From positions 93,768,397 to 93,832,396 of the forward strand of contig OZ020599.1 in assembly GCA_963971535.1 (NCBI GenBank): a stretch of DNA of 64,000 nucleotides, written 5' to 3'. Both the position numbers and the translations under genes were made by a program. The stretch's first letter is position 1. Each line of letters starts with the position of its first letter. Below are positions 9,843 through 19,975 of the stretch, in pieces. A model generated the notes under the pieces. It saw nothing but the letters and a program-made list of their open reading frames with translations, searched no databases and was not told the origin of the DNA. Source of the stretch: Notolepis coatsorum. Taxonomy: Eukaryota > Chordata > Actinopteri > Aulopiformes > Paralepididae.

Positions 9843-11468
9843 ATGCCTCCCAAAAAGCAACAGCAACAGCAAGAGCCTGCAGAGGAGGGTGCCACAGGGG
9901 GAGCCTTCGAGGATGGCTTTCAATCGGAAAGTGGCCCCACTGCAGGTCCGGAGGCCAGCTTCGCCAGGTTGGCACGGATGTTTGAGATGCATATGCAGTA
10001 CCAGATGGATCGGGATAAAAGGCAGGATAAAGAAGCAGAAATAAAAGAACGGGAGTTCAGTGCTATCAGCGACAAGGTCACCGAGCTTCAGTTGGACCTG
10101 GAGGCAACCAGGTCTGGTCCACCAACGGGACGAGCCAGTGGGGTCCCAGGTGGAGAACCCAGGATGGTGAGGTTAGAGGAATCTGATGACGTTGAAAAAT
10201 TTTTGACCACTTTCGAGAGACTGGCAGCAGTGTATGGCTGGCCACGACAAGAGTGGACTGTCCGCCTCATTCCTCTGCTGACTGGTAAGGCCAGGTGTGC
10301 CTTTGTAGCTATGGACCCAGCTCATACCAGAGACTATGACATTTTGAAAGCAGCAGTTTTGAGGAAGTATGAGATAAACAGTGACACTTATTACCAATGG
10401 TTCCGCTCCGACGACACACCACCAGATGAGGCCCCCCATGAGCTCTACACCCGCCTCAAGGACTTGTTCTGTAGATGGGTGGGTTATGGCACCTCCACCA
10501 AAGAGGAGATCATGGAGAAGCTGGTCCTCGAGCAGTACATCAAGGTGTTGTATCCAGAGGTTAAGACCTGGGTGAGGGAGCGCAACCCAGAAACGGCGGC
10601 GGAGGCTGCAGAGCTTGTGGAAACATATGTGACGGCACATGGAGGTCCAAGGGGCCACCGCTACGCTGGCGCACTACACCAGGCCAGAGGTAAGTCTGAG
10701 GGTGTTGGGATGGGTGGTTCAGGTAGTTACTCTCCTAGGCAGCCCGGTTTCAACCAGCCCAGTTCGAGCCAGACTAGGCCAAAGCCATTTGTAAGAGGAT
10801 ATGCCAGGAATAGGTCAGAGGTTGTATGTTACAACTGTGGTGAGGCAGGCCATATCAGTCCAGTTTGTCCCGTTAGAAAGCCAGAGATAGCAAGTCTCTG
10901 CTATGTACCTAGGCCAGCTCTAGGCGCCTCCCCTAAGGACAGTTCTGAGTCACCAGTCATGTCTGTCATGTTGAATGGCAGGCCCCTGTCAGCCTTATTA
11001 GACACAGGTTGCACACAGTCTCTGGTACAGGCCAAGTATGTCCCCAGGGAGTTGTGGAGTGAGGAAAGAGTTAAAATTGTCTGTGTCCATGGGCATGAAT
11101 CAGAAGTCCCCATAGCGGAGGTATATGTTGAGGTAAACAACCAGGCATATCTGGTGAAGGTTGGAGTGGCCCCCGAACTGCCCTACCCTATTTTGCTGGG
11201 GACAGATCTGCCTATTTTGCTAGACCTCATTCATGAGAGTAAAGGGAGATTATGTGGGGTAGTTACTAGGTCCAAGGCGAGAGAGCACACTAATACACCA
11301 GTCTCTGTGACACAACCACTGATTCAGCCAGACACAACTGACACAGAAATACCCACCACTATCAGGCCAGACTCCGATTCACCAGCTACCAATGCGGACA
11401 CAGTGCAGCTGATGCCATTTTTTTGGGGTAGAGGTAGGTGGAGTGCCAGGAGTCACACAAGAGGATAG
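9843..11468 (+). CDS. gag: Gag-protease of the Gmr1-like element
   Basis: A 541-codon frame starting at an ATG 38 bp after the 5' LTR. The N-terminal half is a retrotransposon Gag with an acidic, coiled-coil-like stretch near residues 45-85. A CCHC zinc knuckle follows (C329, C332, H337, C342), which would bind RNA during particle assembly. An aspartic protease of the retropepsin type comes next, with the catalytic D-T-G at residues 387-389 and a hydrophobic flap/core region after it. The protease is fused to Gag rather than to pol. The last bases overlap the pol frame. There are no stops or frameshifts. Confidence 0.92.
   Translation: MPPKKQQQQQEPAEEGATGGAFEDGFQSESGPTAGPEASFARLARMFEMHMQYQMDRDKRQDKEAEIKEREFSAISDKVTELQLDLEATRSGPPTGRASGVPGGEPRMVRLEESDDVEKFLTTFERLAAVYGWPRQEWTVRLIPLLTGKARCAFVAMDPAHTRDYDILKAAVLRKYEINSDTYYQWFRSDDTPPDEAPHELYTRLKDLFCRWVGYGTSTKEEIMEKLVLEQYIKVLYPEVKTWVRERNPETAAEAAELVETYVTAHGGPRGHRYAGALHQARGKSEGVGMGGSGSYSPRQPGFNQPSSSQTRPKPFVRGYARNRSEVVCYNCGEAGHISPVCPVRKPEIASLCYVPRPALGASPKDSSESPVMSVMLNGRPLSALLDTGCTQSLVQAKYVPRELWSEERVKIVCVHGHESEVPIAEVYVEVNNQAYLVKVGVAPELPYPILLGTDLPILLDLIHESKGRLCGVVTRSKAREHTNTPVSVTQPLIQPDTTDTEIPTTIRPDSDSPATNADTVQLMPFFWGRGRWSARSHTRG
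11413..11468 (+). promoter_or_regulatory. Gag-pol overlap: possible +1 shift or splice donor
   Basis: Pol is in the +1 frame relative to Gag and is open from 11413, just after an in-frame TGA. The overlap holds a run of seven T followed by four G (about 11418-11428), where a Phe codon could slip forward by one base. It also contains gag|gtaggt (about 11431-11439), a fair splice donor. The sequence cannot tell slippage, splicing and internal initiation apart. Confidence 0.4.
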
Positions 11469-14307
11469 ATGTGAGAAACGCAGGGAGCAAGTCAGAGGAA
11501 TTGTGTTGCAGTCAGCTGACCAGCCAGATCAGGATATGGAGTTTCCAGGGCTGTCGGTAAAGGAGGTTTTTTCTGGGGATCTTGCCAGACAACAGAGAGG
11601 GGACCCCACTCTAATAGACTGTTTCAAAGAGGCAGAGAAGGAATCCAGTTCTAGTCCCCTTAGCAAGCGGTTTCTGCTCGACAATGGGTTGCTTTATAAA
11701 CAGAGTGAATATGACAGGCAGCTCATACTGCCAAAGGCATGCAGGGAGGAAGTGCTGAGGCTAGGCCATACTATTCCTTGGGCGGGTCACCTAGCTTTTG
11801 AGAAAACCTTCCAGAGGATTTCAAAAAGGTTTTTCTGGCCAGGGATGTATAGCCAGGTCAAATATTACTGCAAGACATGTCCAGAGTGCCAGCTTACAGC
11901 AGGGAAAGCTACAGCCCCTGTACCCCTTATGCCACTCCCTGTGATAGGCACCCCTTTTGAGCGGATAGGGGTGGATATTGTTGGTCCATTAGAGAGAAGC
12001 CAGGCAGGCAACCGGTTTATCCTTGTCATTTGTGACTATGCCACCAGATATCCAGAGGCCTTTCCATTGAGAGAAGTGACAGCCAAGCAAGTAGCTACAG
12101 CTATGCTGCAGTTTTTTTCTAGGGTAGGGATCGCGAGGGAGGTACTTACGGACCAAGGGACCAATTTCATGAGTCGCACACTCAAACAGGTCTATCAGCT
12201 GTTAGGTATCAAGAGAGTAAGGACCACTCCCTACCACCCTCAGACTGATGGCCTTGTTGAGCGTTTCAATCAGACCCTGAAACGTATGCTGAAAAAGTTT
12301 GTTTCTGAGTCAGGGAAGGACTGGGATAAATGGCTGCCGTTTCTGTTGTTTGCCTACCGTGAGGTTCCCCAGGCCTCAACTGGGTTTTCACCTTTCGAGC
12401 TGCTTTATGCCCACCAGGTCAGAGGTCCATTGGATGTGCTGCGAGAAACCTGGGAGGAGTTGGACAAACCACAGAACATGAACGTCATCTCTTTTGTCCT
12501 GAAAATGCGAGAGACGCTCATGAGGACCACCACAATGGCACGTGAAAACCTTCTGAAGTCCCAAGCCAAGCAGAAGGAGTGGTATGACCGGTCGGCAAGA
12601 CAGCGGAGCTTGGAACCTGGGGAGGAAGTCTTGTTGCTTTTGCCAACGTCAGAGCACAAACTGTTGGCAAGGTGGCAGGGCCCATACCGGGTCAAGCAGA
12701 AGATGGGGCCGGTAACGTATAAGATCCACATGCCAGAGAGGAGGCAGCCACTTCAGATTTTCCATATAAACATGCTCAAGAAATGGCACCCAGTCTCTGT
12801 GACACCTGTACCGCACTCGCTCTTCATCCAGGCAGTGGAGGAAGAGGAGGAACCCATGGAGCAGTACCTACCCGGTCGGGAGGAGGGGAAGAAGCTGGAC
12901 ATGGACCACCTTTCAGCAGGAAGGAGAGAAGAGCTCCTTCGGATCTTGCCCCTCCATCTCTTCATGGAGACTCCGGGGCGCACGGACATGGTGCACCACC
13001 ACATCACTTTGAAGGAGACTAAGCCCCTTCGTCAGCCAGTCTATAGGGTGCCAGAACGTCTGTTACCGGTGCTGAGGAAGGAGTTGGAAATGATGAGGGA
13101 ACTGGGGGTGATTGAGCCCTCCTCCAGTGAGTGGAGCAGCCCAGTCATCTTGGTCCCAAAGAAGGATGGCACCCTGAGGTTTTGTTTGGACTTTCGGAAG
13201 ATCAATGGGGTGAGTAAATTTGATTTGTACCCCATGCCCAGGATCGATGATCTGGTGGAGAGGCTAGGAGGCGCCAGCTTCATTAGCACTCTTGATCTCT
13301 GCAAAGGGTACTGGCAGGTTCCCCTTACAGCAGGGAGCAGAGAGATCACAGCTTTCCGAACCCCCTTTGGTCATTTCCAGTTCACAGTCCTTCCTTTCGG
13401 CCTTCATGGAGCGCCGGCGACATTCCAGAGAATGATGGACAAGGTCCTGTCGGGCACAGAGGCCTTTGCCGCTGCTTACCTGGATGATATAGTGATCTAC
13501 AGCAACAGCTGGGAGGAGCACCTGTGTCATCTCGAGGAGGTCTTGCAGAGGATCAGGAAAGCAGGCCTCACCATCCGCCCTGACAAGTGCTCACTGGCCA
13601 AGCAGGAGACCAGGTACCTGGGTTTTGTGTTGGGGAAGGGACTGATCCGACCGCAGGTGGGGAAGGTTGATGCTATCAAGTCCGCTCAGAGGCCCACGAC
13701 CAAGACTCAGGTCAAGTCCTTCCTGGGTTTGGTTGGCTGGTACAGGCGGTTTATACCTGACTTCTCAACTGTTGCTGTGCCTCTCACGAACCTCACGAGG
13801 AAGAACGAGCCCAACAAAGTGCGGTGGACGGACGGGTGTGAGGAGGCCTTCCAGGGTTTGAAGACCTCGTTGTGCGGTGAGCCCCTGCTTAAGAGTCCTG
13901 ACTTTGAGCAGCCATTCACAGTCCAAACGGATGCATCGGATCTGGGTATTGGAGCCGCTTTGTTGCAAGGGAAACCGGGTAATCTCCAGCCCATTGCTTA
14001 CATCAGCAGGAAGCTCAACTCTCACGAAGTCAGGTATTCCATCGTGGAAAAGGAGTGCCTTGCCATCAAGTGGGCACTGGACTCTCTCCGATACTACCTG
14101 TTGGGCAGGAGATTCAGCCTGGAGACTGACCATCGGGCACTGTCTTGGCTGGGGAGCATGAGGGACACCAACTCCAGAATCACGAGATGGTTCCTTGCCA
14201 TGCAACCTTTCGACTTCGAGGTACTGTATAGGAAAGGGAAGGAGAACTGTACAGCAGACTACCTCTCCAGAACGCCACAAGTGTCTACTCCAGAAGGGGG
14301 GGGGTAA
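11443..14307 (+). CDS. pol: Pol of the Gmr1-like element: integrase then reverse transcriptase/RNase H
   Basis: 954 codons counted from a GTG at 11443; the true start depends on how the overlap is crossed. Residues from about 100: the integrase zinc finger (H109, H116, C146, C149), then the catalytic core with D178, D237 and E273. Near 395-445 lies a GPY/F-type domain ending at HINMLKKW. Reverse transcriptase spans about 530-720 with D618 and the YLDD motif at 679-682. RNase H spans about 820-935 with D830, the EKE near 869-871 and D896. All key residues are present. The usual Ty3 order is reverse transcriptase before integrase; here it is reversed, as in Gmr1 elements. Confidence 0.93.
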   Translation: MPGVTQEDRCEKRREQVRGIVLQSADQPDQDMEFPGLSVKEVFSGDLARQQRGDPTLIDCFKEAEKESSSSPLSKRFLLDNGLLYKQSEYDRQLILPKACREEVLRLGHTIPWAGHLAFEKTFQRISKRFFWPGMYSQVKYYCKTCPECQLTAGKATAPVPLMPLPVIGTPFERIGVDIVGPLERSQAGNRFILVICDYATRYPEAFPLREVTAKQVATAMLQFFSRVGIAREVLTDQGTNFMSRTLKQVYQLLGIKRVRTTPYHPQTDGLVERFNQTLKRMLKKFVSESGKDWDKWLPFLLFAYREVPQASTGFSPFELLYAHQVRGPLDVLRETWEELDKPQNMNVISFVLKMRETLMRTTTMARENLLKSQAKQKEWYDRSARQRSLEPGEEVLLLLPTSEHKLLARWQGPYRVKQKMGPVTYKIHMPERRQPLQIFHINMLKKWHPVSVTPVPHSLFIQAVEEEEEPMEQYLPGREEGKKLDMDHLSAGRREELLRILPLHLFMETPGRTDMVHHHITLKETKPLRQPVYRVPERLLPVLRKELEMMRELGVIEPSSSEWSSPVILVPKKDGTLRFCLDFRKINGVSKFDLYPMPRIDDLVERLGGASFISTLDLCKGYWQVPLTAGSREITAFRTPFGHFQFTVLPFGLHGAPATFQRMMDKVLSGTEAFAAAYLDDIVIYSNSWEEHLCHLEEVLQRIRKAGLTIRPDKCSLAKQETRYLGFVLGKGLIRPQVGKVDAIKSAQRPTTKTQVKSFLGLVGWYRRFIPDFSTVAVPLTNLTRKNEPNKVRWTDGCEEAFQGLKTSLCGEPLLKSPDFEQPFTVQTDASDLGIGAALLQGKPGNLQPIAYISRKLNSHEVRYSIVEKECLAIKWALDSLRYYLLGRRFSLETDHRALSWLGSMRDTNSRITRWFLAMQPFDFEVLYRKGKENCTADYLSRTPQVSTPEGGG
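14291..14307 (+). promoter_or_regulatory. Polypurine tract
   Basis: A G-rich purine run (cagaagggggggggtaa) directly before the 3' LTR. This is the expected site for plus-strand priming. It overlaps the end of pol. Confidence 0.85.
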
Positions 14308-15115
14308 TGTCATGGGGCTATCCCATGCCCTGTAAGTAGGGATGCACATGGGCCATAAGTGGTTTGACCTGTTCCCACATGTGGTCATGTGGCCAAACAT
14401 TTAGTTTAGGCCTTCGGCCTAGTTTGTTTTGTTATGTTGTTTTGTAATACAGACACATTGGTTTAAAGCATAACATGTTATGTAGAATTAAAGTACATGC
14501 ATTTGTTGATAAATACCGTTTGTCTGTGCTCCCACTTGGTTCCTTGTAGGATCTCTGGCTGCCCAACCAGAACTGGGAGAGGCCAGGGCCTTTTCTGGAG
14601 GGGAGATTCGGAAGGAACCAAGTGTGGTAGAGTACAGGGGGGGGGATTTTCATAACGAGAGGGGAATAGGTTTATGAAGCGCCCTAAACACTGTTTAGTG
14701 TTTGGTGATGATAGAACATGATGGAGTAATGTATCCATGTTGTCCAGAGTTATTGGATGTGTAAATTGATGTCTGTATTGATTAATTGATTGTTTGTTTT
14801 TGGTTTGTCCCTGTAGGAGGAGCTTCCAGCATAAAGCCAGGGATGGAGGCTCCTCTCGGGGAGAAGTAGTGACAGGCTTGGAAGCGAGACACAGCCGTAC
14901 TAAGACCTAGGTCCCTTAGCCAAGGGCCTAGTTGTTTATATTTGTTAAAAGAAAGTTTAATCATTTTGTATTATTTTTGTATTTATGTTAAAATATGTTT
15001 TTTCCCGTTTTTTCCCACTGGGGAGCAAAAGAACAAATAGAATAAAAAACCAACCACTGGGTGATGGCAACCTGACTCGGACTGCATTTTTCCTTCGCTT
15101 GGCCGCCTCCTCACA
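14308..15115 (+). repeat. 3' LTR of the Gmr1-like element
   Basis: 808 bp, the same length as the 5' LTR and nearly identical to it. The element ends at cctcaca and is followed by the gtcac target duplication at 15116-15120. Confidence 0.9.
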
Positions 15116-15186
15116 GTCACGCTCCACCTTCCTCAGAACGATTTCCATACACGGAAAAACCATCCAAGGGACTTGAGGGCGCTAAG

Positions 15187-15290
15187 AGCGAGACGCTCAG
15201 CCAGTATTCATATAACTAGGTTATAGGATAACCTTTCGTTATATTATCATACTGGCAATCGCGTCTCGCTCTGCCATATTGAGATAAGGG
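15187..15290 (-). repeat. Internal complementary region of DIRS-1
   Basis: 15187-15242 is the reverse complement of the outer end at 8818-8873, with about one mismatch. It runs straight into a second block (15240-15290) that should be the reverse complement of the opposite end. The two share the trinucleotide GTT at the junction. That joined layout is the hallmark of DIRS elements, which use this region to make circular DNA. The second block has no partner in this window because that end is lost. Confidence 0.8.
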
Positions 15291-15401
15291 GCAGAGCGGA
15301 CGTGTGGCCCGACAAGTGTACCCCCTGATGGCCCATAAGCCCCAGCCAGGGAGGAGGGGAGTCCCGTCCACCCGCCCGTCCTAACGAAGGGGGGGAGGCA
15401 G

Positions 15402-16456
15402 TCAACTCCACCAAAGTGCGAAAAAAGGGGGAACCAGGCACCCCTGAAAATGCGCAGCACAGGCGGGACCACGTGTGACACAGCACCCCGTGGCACACAC
15501 CCACACACCGCTGCTAGCCCACCAATGGTGGGACGCAGGAGAGGTCCCAGACCTCAGAACTGCCTGGGAGACAGAACCCCCAGTCATGTCCACGAGGTAA
15601 AACTTAACGAAGGGACCCGGGGAGGACCAGGTGGCCGCAGCACAGATGTCCTCCACTGAGGCCCCCCCTAACAGGGCAGCAGAGGCTGTCACGCCACGAG
15701 TGGAGTGCGCCCTGACGCCCCCGGGGGGGACCTATCCAGCCAACGTGTAGCAAAGGGCAATGCCCTCGCACAACCAATGTGACAAGCCCTGAGATCCTGT
15801 GTCCGACTGAGGTAAACCCCCAGTGCACGGACAGGACACGACAGGTGAAGGCTCGCCTCCAACTCACTAGCATGAGGAGGCAGATGAAACGCCTGAACCA
15901 CAATATCCCTGGAGTGAAAAGAGCTCCGGATATTCTTTGGCACAAAGACTGGATTAGGCCTCAGAGTCGCACCGCTATCGGTCGAATAGACAGGCACTCA
16001 GGCCGCACCGAGAGAGCACACAGCTCACCCACGCGCTTAGCGGAGGTGATGGCCAAAAAGAACGCGGTCTTAAGACAGCTGATCCAATGGCGCCTGCTCA
16101 AGAGGCTCAAGCGGGGCCTCCGACAACCGGCCCAGGACCAGTTGAAGGTCCCACTCGGAGACAGAGAAAGTTCCACAGGCTTGAGACGCCGAGCGCCAAG
16201 CAGGAAACGTTTTCACGAGAGGGTGGCTGAACAATGTTCTGCCCCCACACTCGACCATACGCCACTTCCAATCGTAAGCCGCAGTAGTGGACGGAGCGTG
16301 CGCGTTCCGGATAGCGTTAACCACAGAAAAGTCAAGACGCATCCCCACAAGATTCACACTTTCAGCAGCCAAGCCTAGAGGCTGCCCCAGAACAAGAGGC
16401 AGAACAGAGTTCCGTGTGCCTGAGAGAGGGCTTGCAGTGACCATGGAACAGGCCAC
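15402..16456 (-). pseudogene. DIRS-1 tyrosine recombinase, frameshifted
   Basis: Pieces in several minus-strand frames together resemble the DIRS tyrosine recombinase, which integrates circular cDNA in place of a DDE integrase. The N-terminal part (about 16176-15961) has TSAKRVGEL, which carries the first catalytic Arg. The middle (15997-15689) has the FVPK...HLPPHAS region. The C-terminal part (15692-15402) has an H-S-T-R box followed by SVEDICAAATWSSP and KFYLVDM, with the catalytic Tyr. The motifs survive but the frames are shifted, for example at a C/G run near 15717, so the gene is dead. Confidence 0.8.
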
Positions 16457-16489
16457 GGCGAAGCCACCAAGAGCTTAATCAGGGCCGGG

Positions 16490-18260
16490 GACTACACAGC
16501 TGAGCCCTGGTCCGGCGCGACCAGGATCAAGTCCAGCGCTCCCGACGTACCCGCCCCAACAGCTGAGCTATCAGGTGTATGGGGGGAAAGCGTACGGAAT
16601 CCCGCGCGGCCACGGAACCGGTCCCAGACCTGTCTGACTATGTCTGGACGTAGTCCCCACTCGTCAGGGTGAGGACCGCCCCGCGACATCACATCTGCAC
16701 CCACATTCTCCCTGCCGGGGATGTGGAAAACCCTCAGGCTGCGCAGATGGAGAATGCCCATAGCCAGAGCCCGACCGCTGCCCGGTGCAGACGGGGGGAG
16801 CACACTCCTCCCTGTCTGTCAATATACGACGCTGACGTCGTGTTGTCCGTCCTGATCAAAACATGCTTGCCCACCACAAGGTGGCCGAGCCGTTTGAGGA
16901 CCAGAAGGACTGCCTTCAATTCCAACACATTGAATGTAGCGCAGACCGGGCAGCATGGTCTTACCAGCTGCCCCCTTCTGCGTTGGCCCGACACGTCCCC
17001 CCCCCATCCCATGAGGGAAGGCGTCGGTGAAGACCATGATGTGTGACAGCCTGCTGCATCGGGGACCCCGCTGGTGAGGGCACCAGGCCCTCCCCAGAGG
17101 ACAAGATCCCCCAATACTGACATGGGAACCTTCAGCCGCTTCCACTTGTCTCTCACCGGGTCCATTTCCATACTGGAAAAAACCACCTCTGTATCCTCCT
17201 CATGAAGAGGAGGCCAAGAGGGACCACAGAGTGAGCAGATGCCATCATACCGAGCAGGCGCATCACGGACAGCGCCGTAACCGTCCTAGGACGGAACCTC
17301 CCGAGCGCGCCGAGAACCACCCACTCGCCGCCGCTCTGAGAGGGATGCCCATTATAGACCTTGAGCTTAGAAATAAGCCCAAGTACTCCACCCGTTGACT
17401 GGGAAGAGGAGTACTCTACTTCCAGTCTACAGCAAAACCCAGGCTGGTGAGGAATTCCACCACCTGCCTGGTATGAGACCTGACGACCTTCCCTAACCGG
17501 CCGAGGACCAGAACCTCATCCAGGGTAGAATAAAATTCGTAACCCCCGACGACGCAGAGGCCCCAGCGCGGTTTCCACGCACTTGGTGAAGATGCGGGGA
17601 GCCAGAGAGTAGCCGAACAGCAGCCTCTGGTACCCGTACGCTAAGCCCTGCAAAGGAAGCGTAGGTATGTCCTAGGATGGAAGATCCAGTCCCGCCTAAC
17701 AGGTGGGAGACGGTCAACATTCTGAACCTTCCATGGGACAGGTCCAGTATGGGTCTGACACCCCCCCCCCCCCCCGATTTCTCTGGCACCAGAGAATACC
17801 GGGAGGAAAACGCCGCTCACCGCCAGAGCTGTCACTGCTCCGGACCCTGACAAAAACGGAGGGTGGGGTTGTGCAAACTGCAACACAAGCCCCCGCCTCA
17901 GCGTTCTCTCCATCCACCTCGACATATGGCACTGCTGTAGCCATACGTGATGATAATCCCAAAGCGCACCCGCCGCCAACTGGCGCTGGTCCGCCAGGAA
18001 CTGTAGATAGGAGGTCCGGTCCCACCCGCTGTGCGTTGCCAACCCTGGACTCGCCAACCGCGCGAGCAGGGCTTCTCACGGAGCCGGGATATCGCACCCT
18101 GACACTACCAACGAGGCAATCGCACCCAAGGGGGGACCCCGACAGAAATGGCTGGTCTGATACGGGGAGAGCGGCCATCACACTTGGTGACATAAGCTTC
18201 CCCACTGAACATCTTCCCGGCATGGACTGCTGAGGATAGCCTGCTCTGCAGCTGGACATG
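16490..18260 (-). pseudogene. DIRS-1 reverse transcriptase and RNase H remnant
   Basis: On the minus strand, 17789-17493 holds GVRPILDLS and FRMLTVSHLL, typical of the DIRS reverse transcriptase fingers. Downstream, FTKC-type and Y..LDE-type remnants appear where the YLDD site should be, near 17530, and no intact YLDD can be read. RNase H fragments follow: VFTDA near 17035 and HIPGRENVGADVMSRGG near 16720-16670. Upstream pieces at 18060-17700 belong to the same gene. Frameshifts and stops are frequent. A C run at 17761-17775 causes one shift. Confidence 0.75.
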
Positions 18261-18285
18261 CAACATTGTTAGGGTGGGTGGGTTC

Positions 18286-19343
18286 CTACACACCGTAGCC
18301 CTGTAGTGATATTACTACCACCCAAACATCGCGTGCCTGACTGACCACCGCCGGTCTTCCGGTCGGGGGAGGCACTAACGTGATACCCGGCCTGGCGAAG
18401 GCGGGCTGGGGGAACTCACGCTGCGACCTCCTGGGCCTCGAGTTCCCCCGCTGACAACCTTTTCCGTCGACAGACACAGCACCAGGCTCACCAAACACAG
18501 ACACAGAACGTGTGGCGTGGGAGCCGCTTGACAGCACAGCATTCTTACAGGCAGACCCAGGCCTAGCTAGCAACTGGGTGTCAGCCCCTGTCCCCATGAG
18601 AAGCGAAACGTGGGGCCGCTTGCCCTTCACTGAAAACACGCGGCCCGCAGCCAAAGGGAACAAATCAGAGCCCATATCCCGCTGGTGTTGGGGGGGGGAG
18701 TGACCGGAGAGCGTGCTAGACACAGCTAGACGGCGATGTTTTTTTTAGGGCGTGCTCATCTAATGTAGCCGATCCCTCTGCCGCCAAGGCTGTCGGACTT
18801 GTGATCACCTGTTGTCTTTATGCCCAGGGTACCTCAGGCGGGGGAAACATGGCCGCTGGTCGGGGGCCTCGCCGCAGCCGCTGGCGAGGCCGTGCCCTCA
18901 CCTCTGGCTGCGCGGTGTGGGGCGGTGTGGGGCCTAGGTCAAATACCGCTTGCGCTCCTGCGGACAGACCAAAAGTCCCTCTGCGGAAAGGGGAGCCCTG
19001 AGGAGGGGAAGCCTTCTCTCCTCCTCAAGGGGAGACTGTTCCAACCAAAGATGACTGTGAACAAGCGTTGACAGCATCCTAGCCCTCCCTGCGGTTATAG
19101 CTTGTGGCTAGGTCAAAAGCTGAATAACCTCAAAACCTCGCGCAATGTTTTGACGTCGGCTGGCCCTAAGGCCCCACCACCCAACACCATTTTGACAGAA
19201 AAAACAGCCAATTTAACAATGTTGCCAGTCGCTGCAAATTCTATACCGCGGCAGTATAGGCTTCATCAGCCCACCAGGACACCGTTCCACCATGTCAGAG
19301 GCAAAGGACTGATGCCACCTGCTTCACTAAGCACGGAACACTA
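18286..19343 (-). pseudogene. DIRS-1 gag-like remnant, distal part
   Basis: The minus-strand frame 18723-18286 is rich in Ser, Pro and Arg and ends in a basic, proline-rich stretch, consistent with the C-terminal part of a DIRS gag-like protein. 18800-19343 continues as broken frames. The link to gag rests on position, between the outer end and reverse transcriptase, more than on clear motifs. Confidence 0.5.
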
Positions 19344-19351
19344 GTGGTGGC

Positions 19352-19702
19352 TAGGGATGGGTACCTTTCACATTTGAACCGATACGATACCGGTACCTGT
19401 GAATCGATACCGGTACCCAACGGTACCTTTTTTCGGTACTTTAGTCTCAAGACATTTTATTTACCTACCTCAGTCGTGAAAAAAAAAATCCAAACTTCAA
19501 ATAACTACAATTTCGACAGTTTTCGGCTTGCCATTGCTCCGACTGCTTTGTTGTTGAATCAAGTCAAATCCTAGGTAAGCATATATTGTGCGTGTGAACG
19601 TTGACATGAAAAGAAAAAAGGTAACACTTGAATCGATACTCGGTAGTACCGACGTGTTTCGGTTCGGTACCTCAAAAGTACCGAATTCGGTACCCATCCC
19701 TA
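19352..19702. mobile_element. hAT MITE, 351 bp
   Basis: Ends tagggatgggtacc and its reverse complement, flanked by perfect 8-bp duplications gtggtggc (19344-19351 and 19703-19710). An 8-bp duplication with short inverted ends is the hAT signature. There is no transposase. The element is full of imperfect repeats of the gatac/ggtacc type. Confidence 0.9.
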
Positions 19703-19795
19703 GTGGTGGCTGCAGACAAAAGTCTACTACTAGTGAAGCACTGCCTCACTAGTAGGCATGCAACAACCTCCACTGTGGTGTGCACCCATGAAGGG

Positions 19796-19946
19796 ATAAT
19801 GAATAAATGAACGAAAACTCTATTAACATATTGCAGAATGGGCTAGCCCATACATACAATTGTTAAGGGGATGCAGACCAGAGAAAAACGCCAGTCCTGT
19901 CCACACCAGGGACCCCCATTTTCAATTCATAGATTCACAAAAAGCA
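19796..19946 (-). repeat. LINE 3' tail, family L-A, copy 2
   Basis: Reverse copy with (gaat/atga)n at its tail end and the phrases attgcagaatggg and acaattgttaaggggatgca. It matches 8505-8800 and 42845-43115 and is inserted in DIRS-1 between the two hAT MITEs. Confidence 0.7.
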
Positions 19947-19975
19947 CACCTGCCCTGAGCCTCAGCCCATCCACC

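Larger units (their letters stand above)
8997..15115 (+). mobile_element. Gmr1-like Ty3 LTR retrotransposon, apparently full length
   Basis: 6119 bp with 808-bp LTRs, a primer-binding site, a gag-protease frame, a pol frame and a polypurine tract, flanked by gtcac duplications. In pol, integrase comes first and reverse transcriptase/RNase H second. This is the copia-like order known in the Gmr1 group of Ty3 elements, first noted in Atlantic cod. I count about three mismatches between the LTRs, and both frames are open from end to end, so the insertion looks recent. It lies inside the older DIRS-1 element. Confidence 0.92.

Noticed and set aside
11413..11468. -1 frameshift at the T run in the gag-pol overlap
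   Set aside because: A -1 slip leads to the wrong frame. Pol is in the +1 frame relative to Gag.
12405..14400. Minus-strand frames within the Ty3 pol gene
   Set aside because: Shadows of pol; no conserved motif on that strand.
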